Source: CAMDPA01 sp963825625
GTDB taxonomy: Bacteria; Pseudomonadota; Alphaproteobacteria; Rhizobiales; Hyphomicrobiaceae
Assembly (NCBI GenBank): GCA_963825625.1
Contig: CAWGUF010000010.1
Span: forward strand, 124,001 to 188,000
DNA: 64,000 nt
Direction: 5' to 3'
The position numbers and the translations under genes are program-made. How positions within the stretch are numbered: position 1 is the first letter of the stretch; every line of letters begins with the position of its first letter. This document shows, piece after piece, positions 46,223-55,097 of the stretch. Below the pieces are notes generated by a model, which saw nothing but the letters and a program-made list of their open reading frames with translations, was not told the DNA's origin and did no database searches.

Positions 46223-49200
46223 ATGAAAATGTTCTCTTACCGGAAGCGCCCGGTGCACTTGGGCCCCTACCCGATGGAGCTGATCCCTCGGCAGTCGGCG
46301 ATTCCCGATATGTCCGCGCTGTCCCCGTTCGAGCCCGTCTCCTACACCGACGAGGCAAGACCTGAATCTTTGATCCACGCGATGGGTCGCTACATCGGCA
46401 TGTTCGACGTCGTTCGCGACGGCGCCGTGATGCCCCTCGCCGATGTCCCATCCGATCCCCAGGAGCGCTCGGATCATCTGAAGGCGGCCGGATACTATTA
46501 CGATGCGACGCAGATGGCGATTTGTCCGCTTCTGCCGGACATGCATCTTGCGACGCCAGTGCGCAATCCCGCGATTGCTGGACTGGTCGCCGAGCTTGAA
46601 AAAGGCCAGCCGAAGACTTTCACGGCCGGCATCGACGTCATCTATTCGGATGTGTTGGAGTTGGCACGCAAGCAACTTGGTCCCGTCACGCATCACACGC
46701 ATGCGATCGTGATCCTGATCGAGTACACGCGCGATCCGCGACTTGATGAACCGGGCACGGAATGGTTCGTCGACACACAGGCACAGCGGGCAGGCGTGCT
46801 CGGAGCCAATGCTGCAATCATCTTGTCGAGCTATCTGAGGACGCTGGGCTTCGAAGCGCGCGCCCATACTGTGACGACGAGCGAGGTCGATCTCAACCGG
46901 CTGGCAGTCGCATCGGGGCTTGCGCGCCTGGCGCGCCGAAACGGCAAGACAGTGATCGAGCATCCCTACATCGGCTCGAGGTTCGGCCTGGCCGCCGTGA
47001 CGACCACGATGGAACTCGCACCGGACAAACCTCTGGCACCGCCGGCCGGAATCGTTTCCCGTCTCAACAGTCACGGCCCCGCATGGTGGCTGGGCAAAGG
47101 CACGGCCAAGAGCGCTTTCAACCGCGAGCCCTATGGCAAACGCGATTTCTACATGGGCGCATATCCATTCGAGAAGCTGAAGCGCGTCGAGACACCGACC
47201 ACGTTCATAGACGAGCCACGGGTTCCGCGGTTTCCCAAGCGTGCGGATTTCTTCGCTCGCGCCATTTTCGGCGACATGGGCAAGGAGATGCAGAACAACG
47301 CCAAGGGCGGGTTCTACGTACTCAAATCGGCCATCGGTGCGTGCGCGCGCCGGGCGCTTGGGGCATTGCTTCTGCTGCAGCACGGCGAGGCGCGCGGCCC
47401 CGTCTCCCCCTCTGTCGCCGACCCGCAACGAAACGCGCTAAACGTGAAAGCAGCCTCCTACTACATGGCGACGGATGCCGTCGGGCTGTCGCGCTGTCCA
47501 GAGTGGGCCTACTACAATCACGACGCCGCCGGTAATCCGATGCCGGCCTACCACAAGAACGCGATCTCGATGCTCTACGATCAGGGCCACGAGACCTTCG
47601 AGGGCGCATCAGGCGACGACTGGATCTCCGTGGCACAATCAATGCGGGCCTATCTCAGGTTCTCGCTGATCGGCGGCATCATTGCCGAGCAGATCCGAAG
47701 GCTCGGCTATTCCGCACGCGCACACACGGTGCTCGACGGCGACGTGCTGCAGCCGCCGCTGCTGCTGCTTTCGGGCCTGGGGGAGGTCAGCCGCATCGGC
47801 GAGGTGATCCTCAATCCATACCTTGGCCCACGCCTCAAGTCCGGCGTGGTCACGACAGATCTGCCGTTTACGTACGACAAGCCGATCGACTTCGGTCTGC
47901 AGCGCTTCTGCGAAGGCTGCAACAAATGCGCACGCGAGTGTCCGTCCGGTGCCATCACGGCGGGCCCCAAGCTGATGTACAACGGCTATGAGATATGGAA
48001 GTCCGACGCCGAGAAATGCGCGCGCTATAGAATTACCAACCAGGGCGGCGCGATGTGCGGCCGCTGCATGAAGACCTGCCCGTGGAACCTGGAAGGACTG
48101 TTCTCGAAGTCACTCTTCAGGTGGGTTGCGATGCGGCTGCCGCGGCTGGCGCCGGCCATCGCCTGGCTTGACGACCGGCTGGGGCGCGGCGGCATCAATC
48201 CGGTCAAGAAGTGGTGGTGGGACACCGAGCTCGATCGCGACGCCGGCCGGCATGTGAAAGCGCGCACCACCCATGCGCGCGGCCTCAATCTCAATCTCGA
48301 TCTCAAGTACGAGGACCAGACGCTGGCGGTCTATCCCGCCGACGTCATGCCGCCGCCCTACCCGGTACCTCACCCGGTCGACCGTGAGGCAGGCATCGCG
48401 CGCTACAAGTCGCTGCTGACACCGAATGCCTACAGGGCACGGCTGCAGCGGGGAGAGACGGACGCACTGACCCCGCAATGGAGACTTCCCGATGGCCCGC
48501 CGCCGGTGTTCCCCGTGATCTTGAAAAAGCGCGATGACATGACCGCGGACACAGCGCGTTACGAGTTCGTCTCAGCGGATGGCGCCTCGTTACCTGATTG
48601 GGATGCTGGCGCCCATGTCGATGTTGTAATCGCGCCGGAGTATCTTCGCCAGTACAGCTTGGCTGGGAATCCTGCGGACACGTCGAAATACGTGCTTGGC
48701 GTCCAGCGTGAGCCGCAGGGACGCGGCGGCTCCATGCTGATGCACAGGGCTTTTCGCGAAGGACGCCGCGTCTTCATCTCGCCCCCTCGCAACCATTTCC
48801 CGCTGCAGGAAGCAGCCACGCACACGCTGCTGTTCGCGGGAGGCATCGGCGTAACCCCGATGCTGACGATGGCGCACCGGCTCCACGCGCTTGGCCGCGG
48901 CTTCGAGCTGCATTACTCATCGCGCAGCCGCGAGACGGCCGGCTTTCTCGACGACATCGAGGCCGCGCCCTGGAAAGACCGGGTACATATCTACCTCAGC
49001 ACGGAAGGGACGCGCGCGGATCTGGGCCGGCTCATTCCGCCCTACCAGCCGGGCCTTCATCTCTACACGTGCGGTTCAGAGCGCTACATGAACGGCATCT
49101 ATGCCGAGGCGGAGGCAAAGGGCTGGCCGGAAGAAGCTTTGCACAAGGAGTACTTTTCGGTTCCGGAGGCGCCCGACTACGTCAACACGCCATTCAGGCT

Positions 49201-49456
49201 GACGCTGGCCGGGCAGGGACGCACGTTCGAAGTCCCGGCGGACAAGCGCGCCACGGACGTGCTCTTGGAAGCCGGCATCAATGTCGACATGAAATGCTCC
49301 GACGGCATCTGCGGGGTGTGCGCGGCAACAATAATATCCGGCGATGTCGAGCACCGCGACCATGTGCTGAGCAGGAAAGAGCGCGAGACCAGGATCATCC
49401 TGTGCTGCTCGCGCGCCAAGGAGGAGGGAGGCGAGATCGTCGTCGATCTCACGTGA
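46223..49456 (+). CDS. rdhA: Self-sufficient B12-dependent reductive dehalogenase fused to a flavin/NAD/[2Fe-2S] reductase
   Basis: 1077 residues. Residues 1-660 are a RdhA-type corrinoid/iron-sulphur protein: two cluster motifs, C563-x2-C566-x2-C569-x3-C573 (FCEGCNKCARECP) and C599-x12-C612-x2-C615-x3-C619 (CGRCMKTCPWN). Residues about 765-990 are a phthalate-dioxygenase-reductase-like module: flavin motif RQYSLAG, nucleotide motif FAGGIGVTPML, YTCGSERYM. Residues about 995-1077 are a plant-type [2Fe-2S] ferredoxin (C1025, C1030, C1033 and C1061/1062). There is no Tat signal, so it is cytoplasmic and catabolic like the fused enzyme from Nitratireductor pacificus, unlike respiratory RdhA. NAD(P)H electrons would pass through flavin, [2Fe-2S] and 4Fe-4S to cob(II)alamin. 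It lies beside the B12 cluster. The substrate is unknown; haloaromatics are the family precedent. Confidence 0.9.
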   Translation: MKMFSYRKRPVHLGPYPMELIPRQSAIPDMSALSPFEPVSYTDEARPESLIHAMGRYIGMFDVVRDGAVMPLADVPSDPQERSDHLKAAGYYYDATQMAICPLLPDMHLATPVRNPAIAGLVAELEKGQPKTFTAGIDVIYSDVLELARKQLGPVTHHTHAIVILIEYTRDPRLDEPGTEWFVDTQAQRAGVLGANAAIILSSYLRTLGFEARAHTVTTSEVDLNRLAVASGLARLARRNGKTVIEHPYIGSRFGLAAVTTTMELAPDKPLAPPAGIVSRLNSHGPAWWLGKGTAKSAFNREPYGKRDFYMGAYPFEKLKRVETPTTFIDEPRVPRFPKRADFFARAIFGDMGKEMQNNAKGGFYVLKSAIGACARRALGALLLLQHGEARGPVSPSVADPQRNALNVKAASYYMATDAVGLSRCPEWAYYNHDAAGNPMPAYHKNAISMLYDQGHETFEGASGDDWISVAQSMRAYLRFSLIGGIIAEQIRRLGYSARAHTVLDGDVLQPPLLLLSGLGEVSRIGEVILNPYLGPRLKSGVVTTDLPFTYDKPIDFGLQRFCEGCNKCARECPSGAITAGPKLMYNGYEIWKSDAEKCARYRITNQGGAMCGRCMKTCPWNLEGLFSKSLFRWVAMRLPRLAPAIAWLDDRLGRGGINPVKKWWWDTELDRDAGRHVKARTTHARGLNLNLDLKYEDQTLAVYPADVMPPPYPVPHPVDREAGIARYKSLLTPNAYRARLQRGETDALTPQWRLPDGPPPVFPVILKKRDDMTADTARYEFVSADGASLPDWDAGAHVDVVIAPEYLRQYSLAGNPADTSKYVLGVQREPQGRGGSMLMHRAFREGRRVFISPPRNHFPLQEAATHTLLFAGGIGVTPMLTMAHRLHALGRGFELHYSSRSRETAGFLDDIEAAPWKDRVHIYLSTEGTRADLGRLIPPYQPGLHLYTCGSERYMNGIYAEAEAKGWPEEALHKEYFSVPEAPDYVNTPFRLTLAGQGRTFEVPADKRATDVLLEAGINVDMKCSDGICGVCAATIISGDVEHRDHVLSRKERETRIILCCSRAKEEGGEIVVDLT

Positions 49457-49745
49457 GCTTCGCCCACGCCTTGGTGGCTTCCTTCAACCGGGCTCGGTGT
49501 TCCTCCGGCAGCGTCTTGACGCCGCCGACCGCCTCGGCAGTCGCAGCCAGCAGCTCGGACAGCAGCTGATAATGGATATGGAACCCGACATGACGCTTCT
49601 CGCCATCCTCGCGCATGAGGTGCAGGTGAATACCTTCTTCATCCGCAGTAACGTCGTAGCGGCTGCCGCGGCCGAATGTCCCGTGATAGAACTTGTCGGG
49701 AAAGTCGATAGCCACCTCGGCCTTGTCGATGATCGGTTTTGACAT
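49449..49745 (-). CDS. Small protein of unknown function, convergent with the dehalogenase
   Basis: 98 residues, soluble, no signal. N-terminal half is beta-rich with alternating His (GTFGRGSRYDVTADEEGIHL; KRHVGFHIHYQLLSEL), C-terminal half is helical (LPEEHRARLKEATKAWAKL). I recognise no family. Its 3' end overlaps the dehalogenase stop by 8 bases on the opposite strand. The four His in HLHLMREDGEKRHVGFHIHY (in part) could bind metal, but this is not shown. Confidence 0.65.
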   Translation of the reverse strand: MSKPIIDKAEVAIDFPDKFYHGTFGRGSRYDVTADEEGIHLHLMREDGEKRHVGFHIHYQLLSELLAATAEAVGGVKTLPEEHRARLKEATKAWAKLT

Positions 49746-49784
49746 CTGTCTCCTTTATCGTTGCGAAATATTGGCGATCGCTGC

Positions 49785-50804
49785 TCAACGACTATTCGAG
49801 AGACTGTTTATGTAGGCCACGATCTCGTCGATCTCGGTATTCGAAAGCGAGAATTTCGGCATCTCGTCATGTGGCGCGAAGATCCCGCGCGTCAGGGGCT
49901 CCCGCAGCGCCATGGCCGGATGCTGCGCATGAAGACCACGAAACGTTGGCGCTCTTGGATTGGGACTGCGCAGTTGCTTGTCGATCGCGTGGCAACGCGC
50001 ACAATGCGTTTCCGCCAGTTTGCGCCCCTGCTGCACCAGCACCGCACTTTCCGCCACCAGCGTGCCGGCCGCATCCAGGCGGATGAGTGCATCTTTGGCT
50101 CCCGTCAGGCTCGGGTCGAGCAGCAAGGCACGCCTGAAATCCGCCGCGGCCTCTGTTTTGCGGCCATCCGCTTCAAATGCATATCCACGATTATTGTAGG
50201 CCAGTGCGTAGATCGGATTGATCGCGATTGCAGAGGTGTAGTCGTTGATCGCCATGTCGAGGTTGCCGGCCTTGCGATGCGCCAGCCCACGGTTGTTGTA
50301 GGCACTGGAGCTGTTCGGGCTGATCTCGATGGCTTTCGTGAAATCCTGAATCGCGCCGCCGGAATCACCCTTCACCAACCTGGCATGGCCGCGCCCGTTG
50401 TAGGCGATCGCCGAGCGTGGACGCGCAGCAATGGCCGCGCTGTAGTCGTTGATGGCTGCATCGGCGTTGCCCTTTTCGATGTAGACGAGGGCACGGCGGA
50501 TCAGCGACTGGCTATCGGCCGGAGCCAGCTTGATAGCCGACGTGAGGTCGGCGATGGCCTCATCGAGCGCACCAGCATCGGCGCGGGCGTTGCCGCGGAG
50601 GCGAAAGGCCGTAGCTTTGTCGGCCTCCGATGCGGCTCTGTCCTCGATCACGCGCGTGCAGGCCGATAGACGCAAATGCTGGTCGCGACTCTGACGGCAG
50701 TCGGCGATGGTGTCCGCTGACGTGGTTGGCGTTGTCGCAGTCGCGTACAAAATGGCGATTGCCACCGTTGCCGCCAGCCTGCCGACCGTGTGTCGTAACG
50801 TCAT
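49785..50804 (-). CDS. Periplasmic TPR protein with a C-terminal c-type cytochrome domain
   Basis: 339 residues: signal peptide (residues about 1-30), TPR units over residues about 60-240 (for example NSSSAYNNRGLAHRKAGNLD and NPIYALAYNNRGYAFEADG), then a mono-haem class I cytochrome with haem site CARCHAID and the distal Met in HDEMPKFSLSNTEIDEIVAY. The fusion implies an electron carrier docked to partner proteins through the TPRs. The ccm genes in this window would mature it. Its redox partner is unknown. Confidence 0.85.
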   Translation of the reverse strand: MTLRHTVGRLAATVAIAILYATATTPTTSADTIADCRQSRDQHLRLSACTRVIEDRAASEADKATAFRLRGNARADAGALDEAIADLTSAIKLAPADSQSLIRRALVYIEKGNADAAINDYSAAIAARPRSAIAYNGRGHARLVKGDSGGAIQDFTKAIEISPNSSSAYNNRGLAHRKAGNLDMAINDYTSAIAINPIYALAYNNRGYAFEADGRKTEAAADFRRALLLDPSLTGAKDALIRLDAAGTLVAESAVLVQQGRKLAETHCARCHAIDKQLRSPNPRAPTFRGLHAQHPAMALREPLTRGIFAPHDEMPKFSLSNTEIDEIVAYINSLSNSR

Positions 50805-50973
50805 CGAGCCATTCGCCCCCTGAACCGGCGGGTTGTTCCCGATTGTGTTCTAGCCCTAGCCATGGAGCCGCCGGCTTGAGGCAAGTCAATCCAGCGCAAG
50901 GCCAAGCGAGCCCTATGTCAGCAACTGTGGAGATAGTCGTGCTCACGGGCGCACGGTGTGGTATTTGCGAAAT

Positions 50974-51639
50974 ATGACCCGCAAACGCATCGCCATCCTG
51001 ATTTCCGGCCGCGGCTCCAACATGATGTCGCTGGTCGAGGCCGCCGCCATGCCGGATTACCCGGCCGAGGTCGTTGCCGTGATCTCCAACAGTCCCGACG
51101 CAGCAGGTCTCGCCTGGGCTGCGGAGCGCGGCATTGCGACCGCGGAGGTCGACCACAAGCGGTTCGCGAGCCGGGAAGCCTTCGAGGCAGAGCTGCATCA
51201 GACAATCACCGGAACAGGCGCGGAGCTGGTTTGTCTGGCCGGCTTCATGCGGGTCCTGACCTCAACGTTTGTCGGCCGCTGGCAGGGCCGGTTGATCAAT
51301 ATCCATCCCTCACTGCTGCCATCCTTCAAGGGGCTCCACACGCACGAGCGAGCGCTGCAGGCGGGCGTGACCATAGCCGGCTGCACTGTGCATTTCGTGG
51401 TGCCGGAGATGGACGCCGGCCCGATCATTGCACAGGCTGCGGTACCAGTGCAGGCGGGTGATACGGCCGAGACCCTCGCGACACGAATTCTCGCCGTTGA
51501 ACATAAGATCTACCCGCATGCGCTGGCACTGGTTGCGGCAGGCGTTGTCTCGATGAGGGACGGCCGGGCCGTTGGCCATCCACAGGTGATTAACCACACT
51601 GAATGCCTGATCTCGCCGCCGCTACAGCAGAAGGCGTAA
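50974..51639 (+). CDS. purN: Phosphoribosylglycinamide formyltransferase PurN
   Basis: A 221-residue folate-dependent GAR transformylase of purine synthesis. Opening RIAILISGRGSNMMSLVEAA, LVCLAGFMRVLTSTFVGRW, catalytic region INIHPSLLPSFKGLHTHERA with Asn/His, and GCTVHFVVPEMDAGPIIAQA with the catalytic Asp. purM, its usual upstream partner, is absent here, so purN is a single gene. Confidence 0.95.
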   Translation: MTRKRIAILISGRGSNMMSLVEAAAMPDYPAEVVAVISNSPDAAGLAWAAERGIATAEVDHKRFASREAFEAELHQTITGTGAELVCLAGFMRVLTSTFVGRWQGRLINIHPSLLPSFKGLHTHERALQAGVTIAGCTVHFVVPEMDAGPIIAQAAVPVQAGDTAETLATRILAVEHKIYPHALALVAAGVVSMRDGRAVGHPQVINHTECLISPPLQQKA

Positions 51640-51657
51640 GGCATCTGGTCTTGACGC

Positions 51658-51711
51658 GCCAACCTGCCGCTATGGACAGGCAACTGGCGCAGGTGTTACC
51701 TGCCGGTTGGC
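51658..51711 (+). terminator. Nested inverted repeat after purN
   Basis: GCCAACC (51658-51664) pairs with GGTTGGC (51705-51711), and AGGT-GTT-ACCT can pair inside. It begins 19 bases after the purN stop codon. There is no T-run, so a role as terminator is only suggested by position. Confidence 0.3.
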
Positions 51712-51879
51712 CGGTATCGACATTTCGTGCGGTTCTGCTGCGATAATCGCAGCGCCGCCGGTTGATCCGCCATTGGAGCCGCGGCCACAGTATGGATGGT
51801 ACGCTGTTATCGATGGCATTGCGTTCGGGCCTGTACGGAACATTCGTTCCGGCCGGCCAGATCCGGAGCGACACGCACT

Positions 51880-53259
51880 ATGACTGCCATTGACCAGCCA
51901 TCTCATACCCAGGGTCTGGGCGAAGAATCGAGCATCTGGTTCAAGCTGACGCCGCTTCTCCGCGGCAACCCGCACAACCCGATGCAGTCGCTGTTGGAGC
52001 TGACCCAGCGCTACGGCGATAGAAATGGCGGTGTGATCGCGGTCACGATGGCCAACCAGCGCGTGGTGTTTCTCACCGAGCCGGATCACCTCAAGCACGT
52101 ACTGGTCTCCAAGGCCGACACGTACATAAAGTATTTCGACGGCCTCAAGCCGATCTTCGGCAAGTCGATGATCACCCACGACGGTGCGGTGTGGAACAAG
52201 ATCAGGATGCCGCAGCAGCCTGCGTTCCATCCCGATATGTTTGCCGAGTACATCCCCTACTTCCTGGCCGCTATCCGCTCGAAAATGGACACCTGGGCAG
52301 TTCTGGCGCGCTCGGGCGAGACGGTGGAGATGGTCGAGCAGACCTGGACGCTGGCTGCCGACATGATCTGCAAGGCGCTGTTCGACCGCGACATGCCGTT
52401 CAATCCGCACGTCGTGTTCAAGTGCGTCAAGACCTATACCGATGTGATGAACCACAAGTCGATCCGGCTGCGCCGTCAGGCTGGCGAGCTGGTGGAGATG
52501 ACCGACGAGGATGCCGCCAAGTCGATGGAGGTATGGGCTTCCGTCCCGCCCGAGGTGATCGCTGCCGACCCGCGAGAGCATCGCGAGCGCACCCTGTTGA
52601 ATATGATCGAAGCTGCAGTTGCAGACCCATCGATTCCCGAGTTCGACCGCCAGCAGGCCGTCGACGAGATCAAGCAATATCTGTGGGCGGGCACTGAGAC
52701 GACGGCGCTGACGTTGGCCTGGGCGCTCTATCACGCCTCCAAGCATCCAGAGACGGCCGAGCGCATCCGCCGGGAAGGAGAGGCGGTCTATGGTGACCGC
52801 GAGCCCACGGCGGCCGACTATTCGGGGCTCGCCTATACCCGGGCCGTGATCCAGGAGACGATGCGCATCTACCCCCCGATCTGGGGTTTGATCAGGGTCG
52901 CGGCAGCGGAAGATAAAATCGCCGACACCGACATCAAGCCCGGCGATCGGATAGTCATGTTCGCCTATGGCGTGCACCACAGTCCGAAATACTGGGACAA
53001 TCCGGAGGAATTCCGGCCGGAGCGCTGGCTGGGCGACGCGGCCAAGAAGCGTAAGCCCTATACCTATGTGCCGTTTGGTGGCGGCAAGCGTTCCTGCATC
53101 GGCGGCGCGATGAGCCAGGTCGAGAATGTGCTGGCCCTGTCCATGCTGCTGCGTCGGTTCCGGCCCGAGTATGTCGGCGACGAGCCGCCCGGCATTCACG
53201 CCACCGTCACGCTATGTCCGAAGGGCGGCCTGCCGTTCCGGATCCGCGAGCTGAGCTGA
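51880..53259 (+). CDS. Cytochrome P450
   Basis: A 459-residue soluble P450. I-helix oxygen motif WAGTETTAL (residues about 268-276), K-helix ExxR in IQETMRIYPP, PERF-like FRPERWLG, haem-ligand loop PFGGGKRSCIGGAM with Cys near residue 407. The layout resembles bacterial relatives of CYP4/CYP102-type haem domains. GGAG lies 12 bases before the ATG. No ferredoxin or reductase gene is adjacent. Convergent with pcp, overlapping it by 48 bases. Confidence 0.92.
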   Translation: MTAIDQPSHTQGLGEESSIWFKLTPLLRGNPHNPMQSLLELTQRYGDRNGGVIAVTMANQRVVFLTEPDHLKHVLVSKADTYIKYFDGLKPIFGKSMITHDGAVWNKIRMPQQPAFHPDMFAEYIPYFLAAIRSKMDTWAVLARSGETVEMVEQTWTLAADMICKALFDRDMPFNPHVVFKCVKTYTDVMNHKSIRLRRQAGELVEMTDEDAAKSMEVWASVPPEVIAADPREHRERTLLNMIEAAVADPSIPEFDRQQAVDEIKQYLWAGTETTALTLAWALYHASKHPETAERIRREGEAVYGDREPTAADYSGLAYTRAVIQETMRIYPPIWGLIRVAAAEDKIADTDIKPGDRIVMFAYGVHHSPKYWDNPEEFRPERWLGDAAKKRKPYTYVPFGGGKRSCIGGAMSQVENVLALSMLLRRFRPEYVGDEPPGIHATVTLCPKGGLPFRIRELS

Positions 53260-53955
53260 GTGCGCTACGGACAAATTGCCGGCAGACCGAACCCCGGCGC
53301 TCACCGCCAGGATCTCCAGACCGCCGGCGATGGCCTGCTCCCAGCTGAGCCGGCTGGGTCTGGCAAGCCGGCGATTGCTGACCGCTAGTCCCGGATTGCC
53401 GTCATCGGGCCCGGCCAGCCGATCCGGAATGTGGATGAACCCGCGACGCGGCCCGATGTGACCAGCGTGACCTCTTGCCTCGGACAGCGAGTGATACAGC
53501 ACAGCATTGCAGAGATAGCCGCCTGCGTCGCGTGACAACTGCACCGGGATGGCAAGCCGGCGCAGACTTTCGGCGATTTGCGAGGTGGGCAGCGTTGCCC
53601 GCATCTCATCCGGTCCATCCGGCAGAACACATGGATGCTCGGGCTCCACGCCACAAGCATCCGGGGTAATGGACCGGACGTTTCGTGCGCGCGTCTCCAC
53701 AACGAATCCGGAGGCACGGCGCGACACCCCGAAATGCACCGCGAGTGACGGCTGAAGCGCCTCGAGCAGTTCAGCAAGGCGGACCGGCCCAGCCTTCCAT
53801 TCCGTAGGCAATGTCTCCGCCACCAGCCGGTAGCCTGGCAGGCGGCGCCCCGCGGCCTTGGCCAGGCCATCCGCGAGCAGGCTCGAAGCATTCTCGGGCT
53901 GGCCGGGAAACGGGCCGAAACCCGTAATCAGAATGGTCGGTCGGTCTCTGGTCAT
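53212..53955 (-). CDS. pcp: Pyroglutamyl-peptidase I (Pcp-like)
   Basis: A cysteine peptidase of 247 residues removing N-terminal pyroglutamate. Opening PTILITGFGPFPGQPENAS; catalytic Glu in SGFVVETRARNVR; catalytic Cys in SRDAGGYLCNAVLYHSLSEA; catalytic His in GFIHIPDRL. About 30-40 residues longer than typical Pcp, with the extra C-terminal part (SAGNLSVAHSAQLADPERQA) lying over the P450 3' end. The start MTRDRP is preferred over the upstream MDRRAS. Confidence 0.88.
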   Translation of the reverse strand: MTRDRPTILITGFGPFPGQPENASSLLADGLAKAAGRRLPGYRLVAETLPTEWKAGPVRLAELLEALQPSLAVHFGVSRRASGFVVETRARNVRSITPDACGVEPEHPCVLPDGPDEMRATLPTSQIAESLRRLAIPVQLSRDAGGYLCNAVLYHSLSEARGHAGHIGPRRGFIHIPDRLAGPDDGNPGLAVSNRRLARPSRLSWEQAIAGGLEILAVSAGVRSAGNLSVAHSAQLADPERQAALRT

Positions 53956-54039
53956 AGCTTGCGGCGATGCTCTTCTGTCCATCGTCTCAAGATGAGGCGA
54001 GGAACAGCCGCATGCAAGAGAGCTGGGATAGCAAAGCAG

Positions 54040-54927
54040 TCACGGACGCGCCTGCCGCTGGGAAAGAGTACCGGCAACAATCGCAAGCACCACCATGGCC
54101 GCGCCGAGCAGCTGCACGGCCGTGACCCTCTCTCCGAGCCAGAACACCGCTAGCGCCAAGGCTGTTGCAGGCAAGGCGGCAGTCGCCAGACCAGCAGCCC
54201 ACGTCGGCAAATAAGGAGCCCCAAGATACCACAACACCGTGGCCAGGATGCTCGCGCTCAGGCTGTACCACACCACCAGGAGCCAGATGTCGGGCTTCAC
54301 CGCCGCCGGATCGAACGATGGCAAGCCGGTTGCCAGCAGCGGCAGGCAAACGACAAGGCTGACGCCAGCCACTGCAAATGACAGCCGCACCGGCCGGATC
54401 AGCTGGCCCATTCTGCGGGATACCAGCACGAACGTGGCTTCGCACAGCACAGCCAGCCCGACCAGAAGGTTGCCCGCGAGCGTGGCCGTCGCCCTCTCCA
54501 ACGCGGTCACCTGAATCAGTGCGACACCTGCAACGGCCAGGACGACCATTGCGACCTCCCCGGGGCGCGGCCTATCGCCCAGCGCCGCGCCCATTGCAAC
54601 AACAACGGCCGGAAGGCTGGCCGTGATGATGCCGGCATCGACGGCGGAGGTGCGCTGCAGCCCCGACAGCAGAAAGGCCGTAAAGAGCACGGAGCCGAAC
54701 ACTGCCAACGCCAGGACGCCTGCCCAGCCGCGCCATGACAAAGCGGCGAGGCTCGGACCGGCTTCGAGCGGCACGAGCATGGCGAGAACGACAGTTGCCA
54801 GGGCGAATCGGATCAGCATGAACGCTTCCACCGGCAGCTCGCTGACGATCGCCTTGCCGAAGGGGACGTTGGCTCCTCCCATCGCCATTGCGGCGAGCAG
54901 GCAGATCATGGCGAGAAGGCGCGGCAT
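54040..54927 (-). CDS. EamA/DMT-family transporter
   Basis: 295 residues with ten hydrophobic segments in two EamA repeats: MICLLAAMAMGGANVPFGKA opens the first and NLLVGLAVLCEATFVLVSRR the second, ending LGERVTAVQLLGAAMVVLAI. Drug/metabolite exporters of this family carry amino acids or other small metabolites; the substrate cannot be told. ATG 54927 is chosen; a much longer upstream open frame lacks coding character. Confidence 0.87.
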   Translation of the reverse strand: MPRLLAMICLLAAMAMGGANVPFGKAIVSELPVEAFMLIRFALATVVLAMLVPLEAGPSLAALSWRGWAGVLALAVFGSVLFTAFLLSGLQRTSAVDAGIITASLPAVVVAMGAALGDRPRPGEVAMVVLAVAGVALIQVTALERATATLAGNLLVGLAVLCEATFVLVSRRMGQLIRPVRLSFAVAGVSLVVCLPLLATGLPSFDPAAVKPDIWLLVVWYSLSASILATVLWYLGAPYLPTWAAGLATAALPATALALAVFWLGERVTAVQLLGAAMVVLAIVAGTLSQRQARP

Positions 54928-55097
54928 CGGTTGTGCCCAATCGAGCGAATGGAGATATCCGGGACCACGCCGTATTGGCCTGCGAGATGGCACACCGCAA
55001 GCGCCACGTGTCCGCTGCACTTGCGGCCGCCGCCGTGCTGTGACAGGCAGGAGCAAAACCTGAGCAGGCAGCTGTCGAATGGCGGTGGCCTGCGGCA

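Noticed and set aside
53983..54039. Extra coding between pcp and the EamA gene
   Set aside because: Too short and without a start site.
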